A DNA stretch of 64,000 nucleotides from Polytrichum commune (Eukaryota; Streptophyta; Polytrichopsida; Polytrichales; Polytrichaceae), in assembly GCA_950295325.1 (NCBI GenBank), contig OX485804.1:38996001-39060000 (forward strand), written 5' to 3'. Both the position numbers and the translations under genes were made by a program. The notes beneath the pieces were generated by a model. It saw only the letters and a list, made by a program, of their open reading frames with translations, was not told the DNA's origin and did no database searches. Below are positions 46,004 through 57,689 of the stretch, piece after piece (positions within the stretch are counted from its first letter, which is position 1; each line of letters opens with the position of its first letter).

Positions 46004-46367
46004 TTTATCAATTATATTGGTGGTCCCAAGCATGCGTAACAAGTTTCCATACTTAATCTTCAACTATAAACAAAGGAAATTTCGCAAGTTTGCAACAACC
46101 TGTAATACCATTTAGTTCGGATTCTCAATACCATAACGATTCTACTTGAATTTCAAATACTTATCATTGTCAAGCTTGAAAAATGTTGTATACAAACATA
46201 AGCTTATCATCGAGTTTTGTTTTTGTATGTATGGTATTGTTTGACCCCCTAAATGTTCATGATAAGCATTTCATAAGGACACACACATTGTTCCAAAATC
46301 TATGAAGAAGTGAACGCATAAGCAAACACACCCCACAAATGTAATCTCAAGTTTTTGCACATTCTTC

Positions 46368-46833
46368 ATGGGAGTTGAGAATCACTACAAGTACAACACC
46401 ATCCGGCCATGGATACTAAGCTGCACATGCAGCACTACACGATATGAGTGCCTCACTAAACTAAGACCAGATATCGTTTACATACAAGGCGCTACATATG
46501 AACAAAATGGTTCACTAAAACCTACACTGGACCTAAGCATCCAAATCATTGAATTCACCTTTACGCATGATAGATTCCTTGACCAAGCCATCCAAACAAA
46601 AGAAGACAAATACAACCCGTTAGTAGACGCAATAATAGCACAAAACTGGAATATTAGATCCCTCATAGTTATTACCGCAAGAGTATGGGGAGCCATCCAC
46701 ACAAGAAGCATAGAACTCCTTGAGAACCTACATATCCCCACACCACTAATTACAAAATAGACATCAAATATCTCACATACCTAGTACTTAATAAGAGAGA
46801 ACTCGACAATAAACAAGAACCAGTAATGTATAT
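46368..46833 (+). pseudogene. C-terminal remnant of a LINE-like ORF with a PD-(D/E)XK-type domain
   Basis: The open frame 46368-46760 (130 codons) continues in a shifted frame at 46763-46833 with IKYLTYLVLNKRELDNKQEP, which reads like the natural continuation. Blocks RPDIVYIQG, IIEFTFTHDRF and AIQTKEDKYNPLVDAI resemble the D..E-F-T and following K/KY region seen at the C-terminus of some retroelement polyproteins (restriction-like endonuclease fold). No reverse transcriptase motif is found upstream, so the copy is 5'-truncated. A LINE-like tail follows at 46881 on the same strand. The assignment is from remembered motif patterns and should be treated as tentative. Confidence 0.5.
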
Positions 46834-46880
46834 CCAAATAATGTATTTTACTTTATTTCATTTTTTACGATTTTACAAAC

Positions 46881-46994
46881 AAGAGCCCACCCACCGCAAG
46901 GTAGGTAGTAAACCCTACCCTGCAGGGGATTCTTGAGCAAGCTAAGACCAACATGCTCAAATTCACGTTGAATTGACCGACATTGGTTTTTCTT
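46881..46994 (+). mobile_element. LINE-like 3' tail downstream of the ORF remnant
   Basis: This is the sense-orientation copy of the tail family: gcaaggtaggtagtaaaccc, tgcaggggattcttgagcaa, acattggtttttc. It lies 47 bp after the frameshifted ORF end, which suggests that the tail family is the 3' UTR of this LINE. Confidence 0.75.
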
Positions 46995-47678
46995 TATAAT
47001 TAGGTATAAAATACTACATATCTATACTTTGATCGTCAGTTGAGTATAGGGATATTGCTAAATGAAGGTATTGTAAACAAACAAACAAAACAAGGATTTC
47101 ACTATCTTGACGCACTTGTGGATGCTTTACAACCAAGGCCCAACATCTTTTCATTTGAGCAAATGCAATTGTTCTAATGATACGAGATCATATCATAGAC
47201 TTGTCTTAGAGGGATTTAAAGCCACACTAAAAAAATTCATTGAACGATGATTCGGTGGACTTTGTTCTCATGTGTGTTGGAAATACAAACTTCACATGAC
47301 AAAGACAAAGCGGAATTCAACTTGGCTCACCGACAACCAACAACCATCACGCAATGCCACGGACAAACAAAAATGAATTCTATTCTAGCTTTGTGTACCC
47401 AACCTTTGAAAACAAGGCCAAACCTTTGCATTCCCCACTAGAGTAATATCATCAACTAGCGTGCTAAGGTTTAGCTTATGCCTACTTGGTGGTGTACTCA
47501 AGAAACATGTTGCCATCATTCCAAGTCCACATACTTGGATCAAATACCATATTGTAAATGCAACTATAACATAGGTGGATCAACACTTTGACAACCTCAC
47601 CCTTCACCATGTTGCATTCCTCAATTTCTTGCACACTATCAATTTTACAACAACAAACAAAGATGACTAATCCACTTA
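46995..47678. other. AT-rich intergenic DNA
   Basis: No gene, RNA or clear repeat is seen. Confidence 0.55.
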
Positions 47679-48179
47679 TGCCCCCTTCCCACCTGACTTT
47701 AGCTAAGACTAAAAGTATTTCCTAAAAACCAGGTAAAGCTCCCTCGGTTATAGCAGAGGCATCCGGCTATCCCAATGCACTACAAGAACTTGCTCCGGAG
47801 ATTTTCAAGTAGGTTTTAGTTAAGTAGCTTTCACACCTGTTCATGGTTATATCTACCAAGCAACAAATGTTGTGTAGTTTTTGTCCCATCCCCAAAATAC
47901 CTTACTACTCACCTATCTTACCATCGGTTTTTGTTAATGGAGCTCCTCGTGCCCTCATAGCCAAGACTAAAAGCAATCAATCACAAGGGCGGTCCTATAT
48001 TCTTACCTCATGTTTAGGTTTCGATGGGAGAGTCGGTGCTTGAGGCTTAAAACCTCCACTTTTGAGTCATGCCACATCATTTGCCAACTAGGCACGGCAC
48101 TAGATAATGTCGATGGTGTGAGGGCCGTGTTGTTATAACCAACTTTTAGTCTTAGCTAAAATCATGTGGGAAGGGGGCA
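47679..48179. mobile_element. Tourist-like MITE with about 38-bp inverted ends (TTA duplication)
   Basis: The left end starts tgcccccttcccacctgact and continues ttagctaagactaaaagt. The right end in reverse complement starts tgcccccttcccacatgatt and continues the same way. TTA flanks both sides (47676-47678 and 48180-48182). It is 501 bp and non-coding. No second copy was noticed in the window. Confidence 0.9.
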
Positions 48180-49280
48180 TTAACAGTGTCATTTGCCATG
48201 TTATGAGACCTATGCGTAGTTTTCAATAACAATCAACACCTTGGCTATTAGTGCGACCACATGACACTTGATGTGAGTGTGCCTACAAATATGCTAACAG
48301 TAATACACTCAATAATTATACAAGGTCTATGCATAGGCTACACAATGATCAACAAGTTGACAATAAGTCTTCCTCTTGGATACTAAAATGCAAAACTATC
48401 ATCTCAAGTACTCTAATGTGCTACTCTGAATGTCATATCATAAAGCCCGTTCACTTTAAAAAGTTCCTCATTGAAAAAAAGTTTCATGTTGACAATTAGC
48501 AGACATGACATTTTCTAAACATCATACATAGTGAAATTGCTACCCAATTATCAGAACCCTTCATGGAGCAAATGAATGAGATTGATTGTCTCAATTGTGC
48601 AACCCATAAAATACCTGCGGTTGTCAAAGATTCACAGCATACAATCCACAGGTACAATGAGCTACCAATGTTGTTTGCCGATGACATCCATGCATAGTTC
48701 CTGGAGATGTATTATGACAGCCCTCACAAATTCCAATAAGCATGTATAATTTCATGCAGTCCCGCTCATTTGAAGAAATGCATTCTCATTTAAGACATTG
48801 ATAAACAACCAAACAACCAAATAAATAATCACATATACAACAGTAGTGCAATTTCATTGAGCAAAGCAAGATAACTTACATTAGTCAGAAAATACAAGGT
48901 CAACAAGCCAGCAGTCCCCACTAATTTAGACTCTCAGCGATGATCCTACCACAAATATCTATGACCTCCATAATCCAACGCAGCCAGGTCAAGAAAAAAT
49001 TGTGCTCTCTTTCAGCCAGTGAGGACAGCCAGACACACCCCCAAACTACATGGCCGACTCTTGATACAATATAGCTAGTTGCCTATTTCCTCCTAACAAG
49101 TCACAAAATTCCTTCTGATGCAAAACTATCTGCTCTGCCAGTTCTGGGATCACCGTCTTCATTGTTAAGTTATGGCCTTACTAGAATGACTTACTCATTT
49201 CACTACTCGACTCCTGCACAGCATATCCCAATACAACCTGCAACCGACCAAAAAAAAGACAGGAGACAGGACATTACTAT
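48180..49280. other. 3' flank of the KH-domain gene
   Basis: The part nearest 49280 must include the 3' UTR of the minus-strand gene. I could not fix a polyadenylation signal. No other gene is recognised. Confidence 0.5.
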
Positions 49281-52200
49281 TTAGCTTTGTGCTGCTGGTG
49301 CTGCTGCAGGCTGGCTAGCAGGAGCAGCAGCAGCAGGGGCAGCGGTGGCTGTATTGTAATCATAGCCACTAGCAGCAGCTGGTGTTGTTCCATCTGCAGG
49401 AGCAGCGGCATATCCAGACTGAGCCTGTCCATAGGCAGCATAACCTTGCTGGCTGTAAGCTTGTGCATCACCTGCTGCAGGCTGGGCATATGCATATCCA
49501 CTATAAGCTGGTTGAGCATAGCCCTGCTGGGTATAACCCTGCTGACTATATGCAGCAGTCTGATCCCCATATGCTGCAGTTTGGGGTTGCTGTGGGTACC
49601 CTTGGTAATATCCCTGTTGACTGTAACCATAACCAGAACCATCTGTTGCAGTAGCTGCAGCCTGAGGGGCTTGTTGCACCTGAAAGAACAAACCCATCAG
49701 CGAAACTGCTGGAACAAGGGGAAAACGGTGTATTACAGTGGATGCTCCTTCCACCTGCTAACTAGTACTTCCACAAAGACTATAAAACTCAAATCACTCA
49801 AAACAGTGAAGAGGGTGAAATGCTACCTGCTGTCCTTGCTGTCCGTAATAATCATAGGAAGTCTGCTGCTGGGGCTGTGCAGCAGGAGCAGGTGATCGCT
49901 GGTCCCATCCAGTGGCATAACCAGCAGCTGGCTGCTGAGGATACTGCCCATAAGCTGGTGGGGGGCCTTGTTGATACTGCTGTGGTGGCCCTGGATACTG
50001 GGGAGCCTGCTGATAACCATAAGGTGGGGGGGCAGTAGGTGGGCCACCCCACTGCTGTGGAGGACCAGGAGGTCTGTACCCACCACCCTGTTGCTGATTG
50101 TAGCTGCCAGGAGGTCCCCTTGACACACGATTCTGTGGAAGGATCCAACCACAAGCCCCACTACAAACTTAAACACATGTGTTACATGCAGAGGTACAAA
50201 AAAATCAGGTTCGTACCCAAACCTGTCAAATGCAGTTTCCTCCCAAGTGTACAGAACATCGCACACATCCAGAGACACAATCCAAGCAAAGCAGGATGGC
50301 ACAAGACCGCTCAGCATTACCAGACATCAAACAACCAAGAGGGATGATATATATGCACCAATCACTTCTTCAGGGCTCGGTAGAAACATTCCAAGTTGAT
50401 GATATCCAATACCACAAAGGCATTACGTGTAGTCAATACACAAGCAGGACAAATCACTCTCACCTCATCAAAAACTGGGTGTGAGCTTTTTGGCTACCGG
50501 CGTAACATTGAAGCCCCATCCTTCCTCAGTGCATTTAAGGTGCACCTGTTCCAGGGTCGACTAAACTTGCCTGTCTCATTTCCCAATATGGGTTTCCAGT
50601 GGAGATTACAAACCTTCGAAGACTCTAAAACCTACAGGATGCATTCTTTTTTCTCACACCAACTGACCCAGTTCCAGCATCGCATAGTCTAAAGAATGGG
50701 AAATTAGTGCATACTCAGGCATACTAGGCACTGCAGTTCATAGATCATTAATCTCTAGCACTGAGCAGCACTTCACATGGAGAACATGTGCTCACACTTC
50801 TACAAGACTGCTCATGCAGTGGAGACCTTGACACCAGATTACCTGTGGAGAAACTTTCATCCAGTGCCGGATTTTCTTTGAGTAGTAGCCTAAACTCAGA
50901 AGGAGAGCCGTTCTCGAGTCCAGAGCCTTTCTCATCAGCCAAGCAATAAGAACCTTACATGTATCCAACTTAAGTGAAACATGGAAAAGGTGGCAACTTC
51001 GTTGTCACAGCTAGCACAACTCTCCTTTGGATTGAATGTCACAAAATTACTAGATAAACCACTCAGAATCAACTGAGAGTATTGTCAGAAGTCATGTCAC
51101 TAACACATGGTGACACTGCCATTTACACACAAAACTTGGATGCATGGCAAAGAAGACAACGAATCGCTACAGAGAAGTTCTTATATTGGATAGTCATCTT
51201 CAAATTCAAACCAGTAGAATTAGTTTGGTTTAGATTAGTGCTTCATTACAAAAAAAAACACATAAGATCAACACTAGCTCCACTACATTGTACATATGAA
51301 TTCGTTTGAAACCGTACCATGCTCCAGATGGCGCGACACACCCTCGCTTACTATTAGCTGTCAAGATTAGAGCTCATTGCATGCAATACATGGCCATTGA
51401 ATCAAGAGCAACGATAGACCATCCGCAAAGTATTGGCCACCTACCATGTATTGGTCATTCTAAAAGGCAGTGAATATGGTTTACAGGATACATGTAGGAA
51501 CATGTCATGCTAGCAAACTGCGCTGGTTCAGAATACACATGGAACATGACCCATTCTACCAAGAACAAGCAAGAAAAATAATAATCTTTGTCATTCAGAC
51601 TTAGTCAAAACATCTGCACAATCAATGCCTTGCAATGGCCAAGAATATCATCCATCACAACAAACAAGCCCAGCCCAAAAAAAGCCACAGGTTTCAGTGG
51701 TGGCAGAAAATGTACCTCATCAATAACTTCCTTGATCAAGTCATATGCCATGTCTGTGGCCTTCTTGTTGCCAATCAAAGTGACCATTCTTTCAGTGGCA
51801 CCTGGCTCAGTCTCTGAGTCGTTTTGTACCTACAAGAAGAGAAAAAGATACATCAGCATCCACTGCGCTCACGTCATCGATCATAACCAATCCATCAAGC
51901 ACGAGAATATCGTAATCACTATGGGGAGACCAACCTGAATACGAGCTCCAGAGCGACTTTGCAGGTTCTTGATTGTCTCCCCTCCTCTTCCGATAATCAA
52001 ACCCACCTGTCATGCCACACAGTATTTTAGGAACTCCAGATGAATGACTTGAGATTCCCCAAATCTCCAAAGGGCAACAAGGGAGAGGTTAAAACCTTGT
52101 TGTTAGGGACTTTCACTTGCACTTGCTCTCCTGGTGGACCTCCTGGACCACCGAATCCTCTCCCAACAACAGGACCTGCTCCACCGGCTGAGGCCTGCTG

Positions 52201-53549
52201 TGAAGACACCCCATCAATCTAAGACATTAATACACATCACCCCATATTATCGATGAACACCGTGGACTTCTACATGTAAGCAGCTGCTACAAACAGCACG
52301 CATATATGACACATGTTGCACAGTGAACGCAATTAAATAACCTAGTATATCTGTAAATGGGTAGCATGTAAGGCACAAACCTCAGCAATGACATCTTTAA
52401 CCAACTGCTCTGCACGACTGATCTGCTCAGGTGTGCCCATGAGCTCTACTTGCCTTGTAGAAGAACGAGGATCTGACTCACCATCCCTGGCAACCTGTAT
52501 CCTAGCTCCTGACTGATGCTGCAAATACTTGATGGTTTCTCCTCCTTTACCAATGACAAGCCCAACCTGAAGAACCACTAACGTCAGAAGTCTGTCGTCC
52601 GAATAAGCACAACCACAGTTGCTGCTTTCGAGCAACTGTAAGAAAACACTTAATTCACTGCCAACAGATAAGTCGATTAATTATCATACAGAATAGAAAG
52701 ACACATGTTTCATTCAAACCTTGGAATTAGGAACATCGATTTTCCTCGACTGGCTGGATCCTCCTTGATTGTAAAACTGGGGAACCTGATGATACTGTTG
52801 AGAACCACCATGCTGAAACTCCTGGTGATGTTGGTGCTGATGCTGATGGTGTTGGTGATCTTCCGGAGCCTGGTCTTGCTCACGACTATGGTTATGATTG
52901 TGATCTGAAGAACGACCCCACAACATGATCCTCATGTCAGTGTGATTAAAATTCTATGCATAGTAGTCTGCTTGAATGTGGTGAAATCTGATCCCTAAAG
53001 TGCCCTAATAAAAAAGAGCGACCATAACCGAAGAAGCCCCTGGTGAAATAAGGCTTCAGGCCACAATTATTGAAGTTCTCAAAGAGCTCCAGAAGCTGTT
53101 GCGTTCGAGGTCAAGCCCTACCCTCGAGGGGTTGTTTTAGGGTCCGTGAAGGGCCAAGCAAAAACGGGTCGGCACACACATCAACTTGTCCTACCTGTAT
53201 AGCCCTGGTCAACATCAGAGCCATTTGACCGCGCAGATCCATTAATATCGTCCAAGTTCTCCTCCGTGCGGGGCCTCTTAACCTCCGCCCCTACCAAGCG
53301 GGCAGCAATCTGTTCCGCCTTCTGCTTCGCAAGCTCAAACTCCGACAACGGAGGAGGCACGTTGTTATAGCTCGCCACAGCCGAAGCTCCTAAGCCAGCC
53401 TGCTCCCCTCCATCCCCGTTGCTCCCGTTGTTATAGCTTGCCACCACCTGTGGCTCATCGTTTCCCACCGTCTCGTCGAACTTCCGCTTGTTCTCCATGC
53501 GTGGAGCCTCGTACTCGTCTGTGGCTGGGAGTCCGCCATCATCAGCCAT
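49281..53549 (-). CDS. KH-domain RNA-binding protein, FUBP-like, eight exons
   Basis: Minus-strand exons are 53549-53195, 52904-52720, 52566-52381, 52197-52096, 52006-51935, 51829-51716, 50132-49827 and 49679-49281. All introns are GT-AG, and the reading frame is kept throughout (572 residues). Residues 1-118 are acidic with basic clusters KRK (21-23) and KRPR (91-94), likely nuclear signals, and the motif FELAKQKAEQIAARL. Residues about 120-165 are His/Gln-rich. KH1 spans about 173-242 with the GKGG loop at 186-189. KH2 spans about 267-338 with the GRGG loop at 282-285. Residues 339-440 are Pro/Gln/Gly-rich (PPQQW, PPPYG, QYQQG), and 441-572 are Gln/Tyr/Ala-rich and prion-like. Both KH loops are intact, so binding to single-stranded RNA or DNA is expected. 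The role is inferred as nuclear RNA processing or transcript control. Confidence 0.93.
50133..51715 (-). other. 1.6-kb intron 6 of the KH-domain gene
   Basis: The donor GAG/GTACAT at 51715 and acceptor CCACAG ending at 50133 bound the longest intron, which separates the KH2 exon from the low-complexity tail exons. Small ORFs inside (such as 51588-51938, which overlaps exon 6 in antisense) are not supported. No repeat or RNA gene is recognised within it. Confidence 0.8.
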
Positions 53550-53990
53550 GATGTCTTTCTTCTCAACTTAAATCCCACTCTTGAGGCTAACAGAAACGAA
53601 CAAGAGCAACAAGCGAATGGGCCGTAACTTAAGTTAACCCTAACGAGGGCGCGAGAGACGCAGCGAACGAGGAGGAACAAGGAGAGGAAACCCTACGAAA
53701 CCCTGAGCTCCAAGCCTTTTGCTTACAACAAGCAGGAGCAGCGGAAGGGATCCAAAGGGGAAGAGACGACTCTATATAGTCTGGTATATGTAGTGCCCTA
53801 AAAGGCCCGGCCCTGGAGGCCTGTCAGCCGTCGATCTGAGCGCTTGGACGTCCCCCAGCGCCCCACCCCTGCAGCGCCCCACGGTTTCTCGGAGCCAGCG
53901 CGGATTATTGAGCTGGCGACCCCCGGTCGCCGTCTCGGACCCGCGGTCGGAAGATAACACCTATGATGTACCGTACATGTGTTTTATTAT
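53550..53990 (-). promoter_or_regulatory. promoter and 5' UTR of the KH-domain gene
   Basis: On the minus strand ACTATATAGA (plus 53771-53780) is a good TATA box, about 225 nt before the start codon, so transcription would begin near 53740-53745. A GC-rich stretch lies upstream at 53795-53945. The leader is rich in cctc/gagg and shows AACCCTAA-like telo-box sequence near 53636. Confidence 0.6.
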
Positions 53991-54110
53991 TGTTTGAGCA
54001 CTTTGAGTCACTGGCGAATAATAAGTATATGTAGTGGAACAATCCTGTGCTCATCTAGAATTATTCCCTCCAAAGAAAGGTAATTGGCTTCCAAGTTTGT
54101 GTGATCTTAG

Positions 54111-54654
54111 GGCCACTCAACACATGAGCCAAGAGCCGTGACCTTGTAATGGTGAGGACCCTTGACTCTCATCCAAAGGCCGTACCATGGGTGTTGGGAA
54201 ACTCATTTTACGTGGTCACGGGCCCTTAAGCATAGTGTGCAGTGAGAATGGACCATGTTGCGGGACCATTGCATATTTTGTTAGCAGAAAAAAGAGGGGA
54301 GGATATGGTTTAATATAATATCTCTCAAACTCTATCAATTTGAGAGAATTACTCGGTGGTGTTTGTCTATCCTAGAATCTAGCTTGGAATCTGCCCTACA
54401 ATCTATCCTGCTAGTAGAAAAAAATTAAATTAAATTAAATCATGGGCTCCCGAAATTTGGGAGACCATGAAACCTTATTCATAGTCCACCATGTAGGACT
54501 CCATGTAGATTTTTCATCCATGAAGTCCTCTTTGGGCCTTTAGGCTTTCACCTTCTTGTGTGAAGTGAATTTGGACGGTCTCCGCCCTTTCGACCAATGA
54601 GAGCTCTTAGATTGCAATGGTCACGGGCCTTTAGTCTTGTGTGTGAAGTGGCCC
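54111..54654 (+). mobile_element. Tourist-like MITE, family B, third copy
   Basis: The left end is gggccactcaacacatgagc and the right end in reverse complement is gggccacttcacacacaaga. TTA flanks both sides (54108-54110 and 54655-54657). The subterminal blocks caatgagagctcttagattg and ggtcacgggcc match the 3516 copy. It is 544 bp and lies 560 bp upstream of the KH-gene start codon. Confidence 0.9.
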
Positions 54655-55095
54655 TTAGGGCCGGTTTAGACTACATTGAAGAAGTGCATCATTTGAGAAT
54701 TTTAGGGAAATGAAGCAACATGATAGACTACAAAATGGGTTCTTCAACGTCCAGGGTTTACATTATAATCAATCATTCTAGGGGATGAAGCAATTTGATT
54801 GGCTACGAAATGGGTTCTTCAACGGCCAGGGTTTACACTACGGTCAAATCAACATGTAACCAATTGGACTTCAAAACACTCCGTTTTCTCTTATTTCTAC
54901 CCATTTGTTGGGGGTTGGGGAGGGGGCATTGTGTGAATAAGGGCTCCCCCAAGGGTGGCAGCCTAAGGGTTAGCATGTATTTGCCAATTGTTACCCCACG
55001 GGCATTACATACCATGTGTAAGCCTTCAACTATATTATATGTGTTTTCATCTTCTAAAACATTATGTTAAATTTTTTGGGGCCCTGCCAAAACGT
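54655..55095. other. intergenic DNA with an 80-bp diverged duplication
   Basis: The segment containing aaaatgggttcttcaacgtc and cagggtttaca (about 54735-54765) recurs at about 54815-54845. No gene is recognised. Confidence 0.55.
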
Positions 55096-55224
55096 GATTC
55101 GGTGGCAAAATAATATAAAACACAATAGTGCAAAACTCGATTCGGTGGCAAAATAATATAAAACACAATAGTGCAAAACTCGATTCGGTGGCAAAATAAT
55201 ATAAAACACAATAGTGCAAAACTC
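55096..55224. repeat. 43-bp tandem repeat, three near-identical units
   Basis: Units begin with gattcggtggcaaaataata at 55096, 55139 and 55182, and each ends aatagtgcaaaactc. Their near identity points to recent expansion. Repetitive minus-strand ORFs across it are artefacts. Confidence 0.95.
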
Positions 55225-55291
55225 CCATTGCATATAGCCTGCGTGTAGAGTCATGCATAAGATAAGTCCTTTGGAAAAAGGTTGTTCTCGT

Positions 55292-55587
55292 AGGGTGGGT
55301 TTACATTGGGTCCCAAGTCCCAGGAACTTAGGGTCCAAACACCCTCGATGGATCTTTTTTTATTTATTTGAGATCGGACCTGAGCTCGATAAATTGGTTT
55401 TCCAAACTTGGAGGAGTAATTTTTTGAATGAGGACCACCAATATTTGGCAAGAAATGATGCCACATTAGTGCCACATCATTTTCTCATGTCTATTGTAAG
55501 CTCACGGGTCTATTTTTTTGCTCTCAACCAATAAAAGTTCTTAATTTTGGAGTTTCTTTGGGCTCGGACCCTAGTGTGAATCCACCC
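55292..55587. mobile_element. MITE family C, best copy
   Basis: The left end is agggtgggtttacattgggt and the right end in reverse complement is gggtggattcacactagggt. Blocks atgatgccacatta and ttggagtttctttgggctcg match 24815-25060. The flanking 3-mers do not agree, so the target duplication has decayed or the exact ends are off by a base or two. Confidence 0.75.
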
Positions 55588-57096
55588 TTCTATTTGTGTA
55601 GACTATCACACATATAATGTGGAGGTGACTAATATTTTTGGAAATTGTTTTCACACTGAACATGCAACTTTCCACATGTTAGATCAAGTATAGTTGCAAG
55701 TGGTGTTTCATCCTTGTGCTTCACATGCTTAAATGAATTGATGGTCTGTAGAAGATTTATTTTTTTGCTCGGCCTCTAATGCTATCATTTACAAAACCTC
55801 AATCTTGCATTGGGATCCCCAATAATTTTGTACACTCAATTGTATTGTGAATATTGGAATTATCTTCTACTTGTTCTTGTACAAATTTTAATAAAATAAA
55901 TTATAAATAATCAACCTTAGTACAACCACCGAGGGTAGAACCCACCAAAGGACCCCCAAGGCATCAACTAAAAATGCCCATAGTCGACCATGCTTTCAAA
56001 GTAACTGAAAATTTTAACATAACAAATATCAAATCCCAATATGTTTTAAAGCAAATGTGTTGGCCCCATGTTAGCAATTTGGCATAGAAGGTTTAAATTG
56101 AGTTGTATATCATTGTTTTAAGCTCTTAAAGGTCCAAACAACATGTTTTGGGCTTCAAGATGTCATACAAATGTGTCTAAGGCTACTTGTTGTTAAATAT
56201 TAGTTGTGTCAATAATGAAACAATCTATAATCAATCAAACGGTGACTACATTCTTCCAATCATAACATGCAAGTATGTTGAAGGAAAATTAAGAGGTTTG
56301 GGTCCATATAAAATGCCTATGTTCAAATATTTCTCTATGTATAACTTATCACCTTTTCCACCTGTGGTTATATTATGCTACACATCAAGGTTCAATCCTC
56401 AGCACGCAACTTTCACTCTATCGAGCTAGTGTGTTTCACATGCCACATGTGGTTAGCAAAGTTGGTATTTTATTCGGGATATGCTAACTTGTTGAGGTGA
56501 CCCATGGATTCTTGCAAAGGTTCTTATGTATAGAAAAATGACACGTGATACTTTGCTTGAATTATGATTTAACTTGTGTCGAGCATGCTTATCACCTAGT
56601 GTGTAATTCTTAATTGGTCATCACCAAATAATAATCACTAACCTTAGCAACACTCAAAGTTGTATGACTTCTAGAGCATTGGGAGATCACCTAAGTAACA
56701 TTGTTGTTTTACATTTTAACATGCAACCATGATCAACATGAGCAATGAAACAAGCATGGTCAACAAATGAAATAGGGGGAGTTCAATAAAGCAAGCATTG
56801 CAAACGCTAAAGACTTTGTTGTAAGCTAAAGATTTTCTCTTGCATAAATGGAAAAGTCTACAAACGAAGGCTATGACATCCAATCTATTATCATACCAAC
56901 ATTAGGATGGGCATCCTAATCATGGATTGTGTATCCATTCCCAACTAGAGTGAGGTTTCTTGGGTGACAATATACTATGTTCAAATGTTGTGGAGTATGT
57001 TGGAATTTTCCCGTACTTGAATACGTGATGGGAATGCAATCAATAACTCAAGTGCTAAAGTTGTAAGATGAATATTGAAGCTACTTATAACCAAAT
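55588..57096. other. AT-rich intergenic DNA
   Basis: No recognisable gene or repeat. The 80-codon plus ORF at 56187-56429 has no known motif. Confidence 0.55.
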
Positions 57097-57262
57097 CGAG
57101 GAAGAACCGGTTGAAGTTCAAGACTTTGGGAAGATTACCAATCATTTTAGAGGAATCTTTGGAATATACCTCAATCTTATAAAGAAACATCAAAAGATGT
57201 CAACATGTCACCGGTGGGAATTGGAAACAATCGGATCTCGACCAATTAGGTCCAAAAATGTC
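57097..57262 (+). mobile_element. hAT-type MITE, degenerate copy lacking one end
   Basis: Shared blocks are gaagaaccggttgaagttca, attttagaggaatctttgga, atgtcaacatgtcaccgg and tcggatctcgaccaatta. It ends near gtccaaaaatg without the usual ctccccgg..cactg terminus. Confidence 0.65.
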
Positions 57263-57689
57263 AATATGAATGCTACATACTAAATATTTGATTGTAACTT
57301 AACATGTTCTATACGTTAATTGACACATTACAAATTTGTAAATTAGTTGGCACATGATGCAAATGTTACACATAGCATTCTCAACGTTCAACTTTCGTTT
57401 TGTGGGCTCTCATAATATAATAATGAGATGTTTGAGAAGTTGCACAAGGGTACTCAAATTCAGATTGAGTTCCCAAGATTCCATTGTTATGTTATGAGGG
57501 CATGCGTCGCTGAGCAATGTTATGCACAGTAAGTAATTGATGTTTATCTTATCATAAAAAAAACTATTAGTCTCACCAGGCACCATAACGCTTTCCAAAA
57601 CGTAAAAATGTCACCACAACTTAATTATGTTTACAATGTTTTCTTAACTAAACCATAATTGTTAGTGACCATGATTATTTATTATTTTT

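Noticed and set aside
46478-46741. 87-codon minus ORF
   Set aside because: Antisense to the LINE-like remnant, which has the better protein signal.
49287-49895. 202-codon plus-strand Cys/Ser-rich ORF
   Set aside because: It is antisense to the Gln/Ala-rich last exons of the KH gene, where the codon bias leaves the other strand open.
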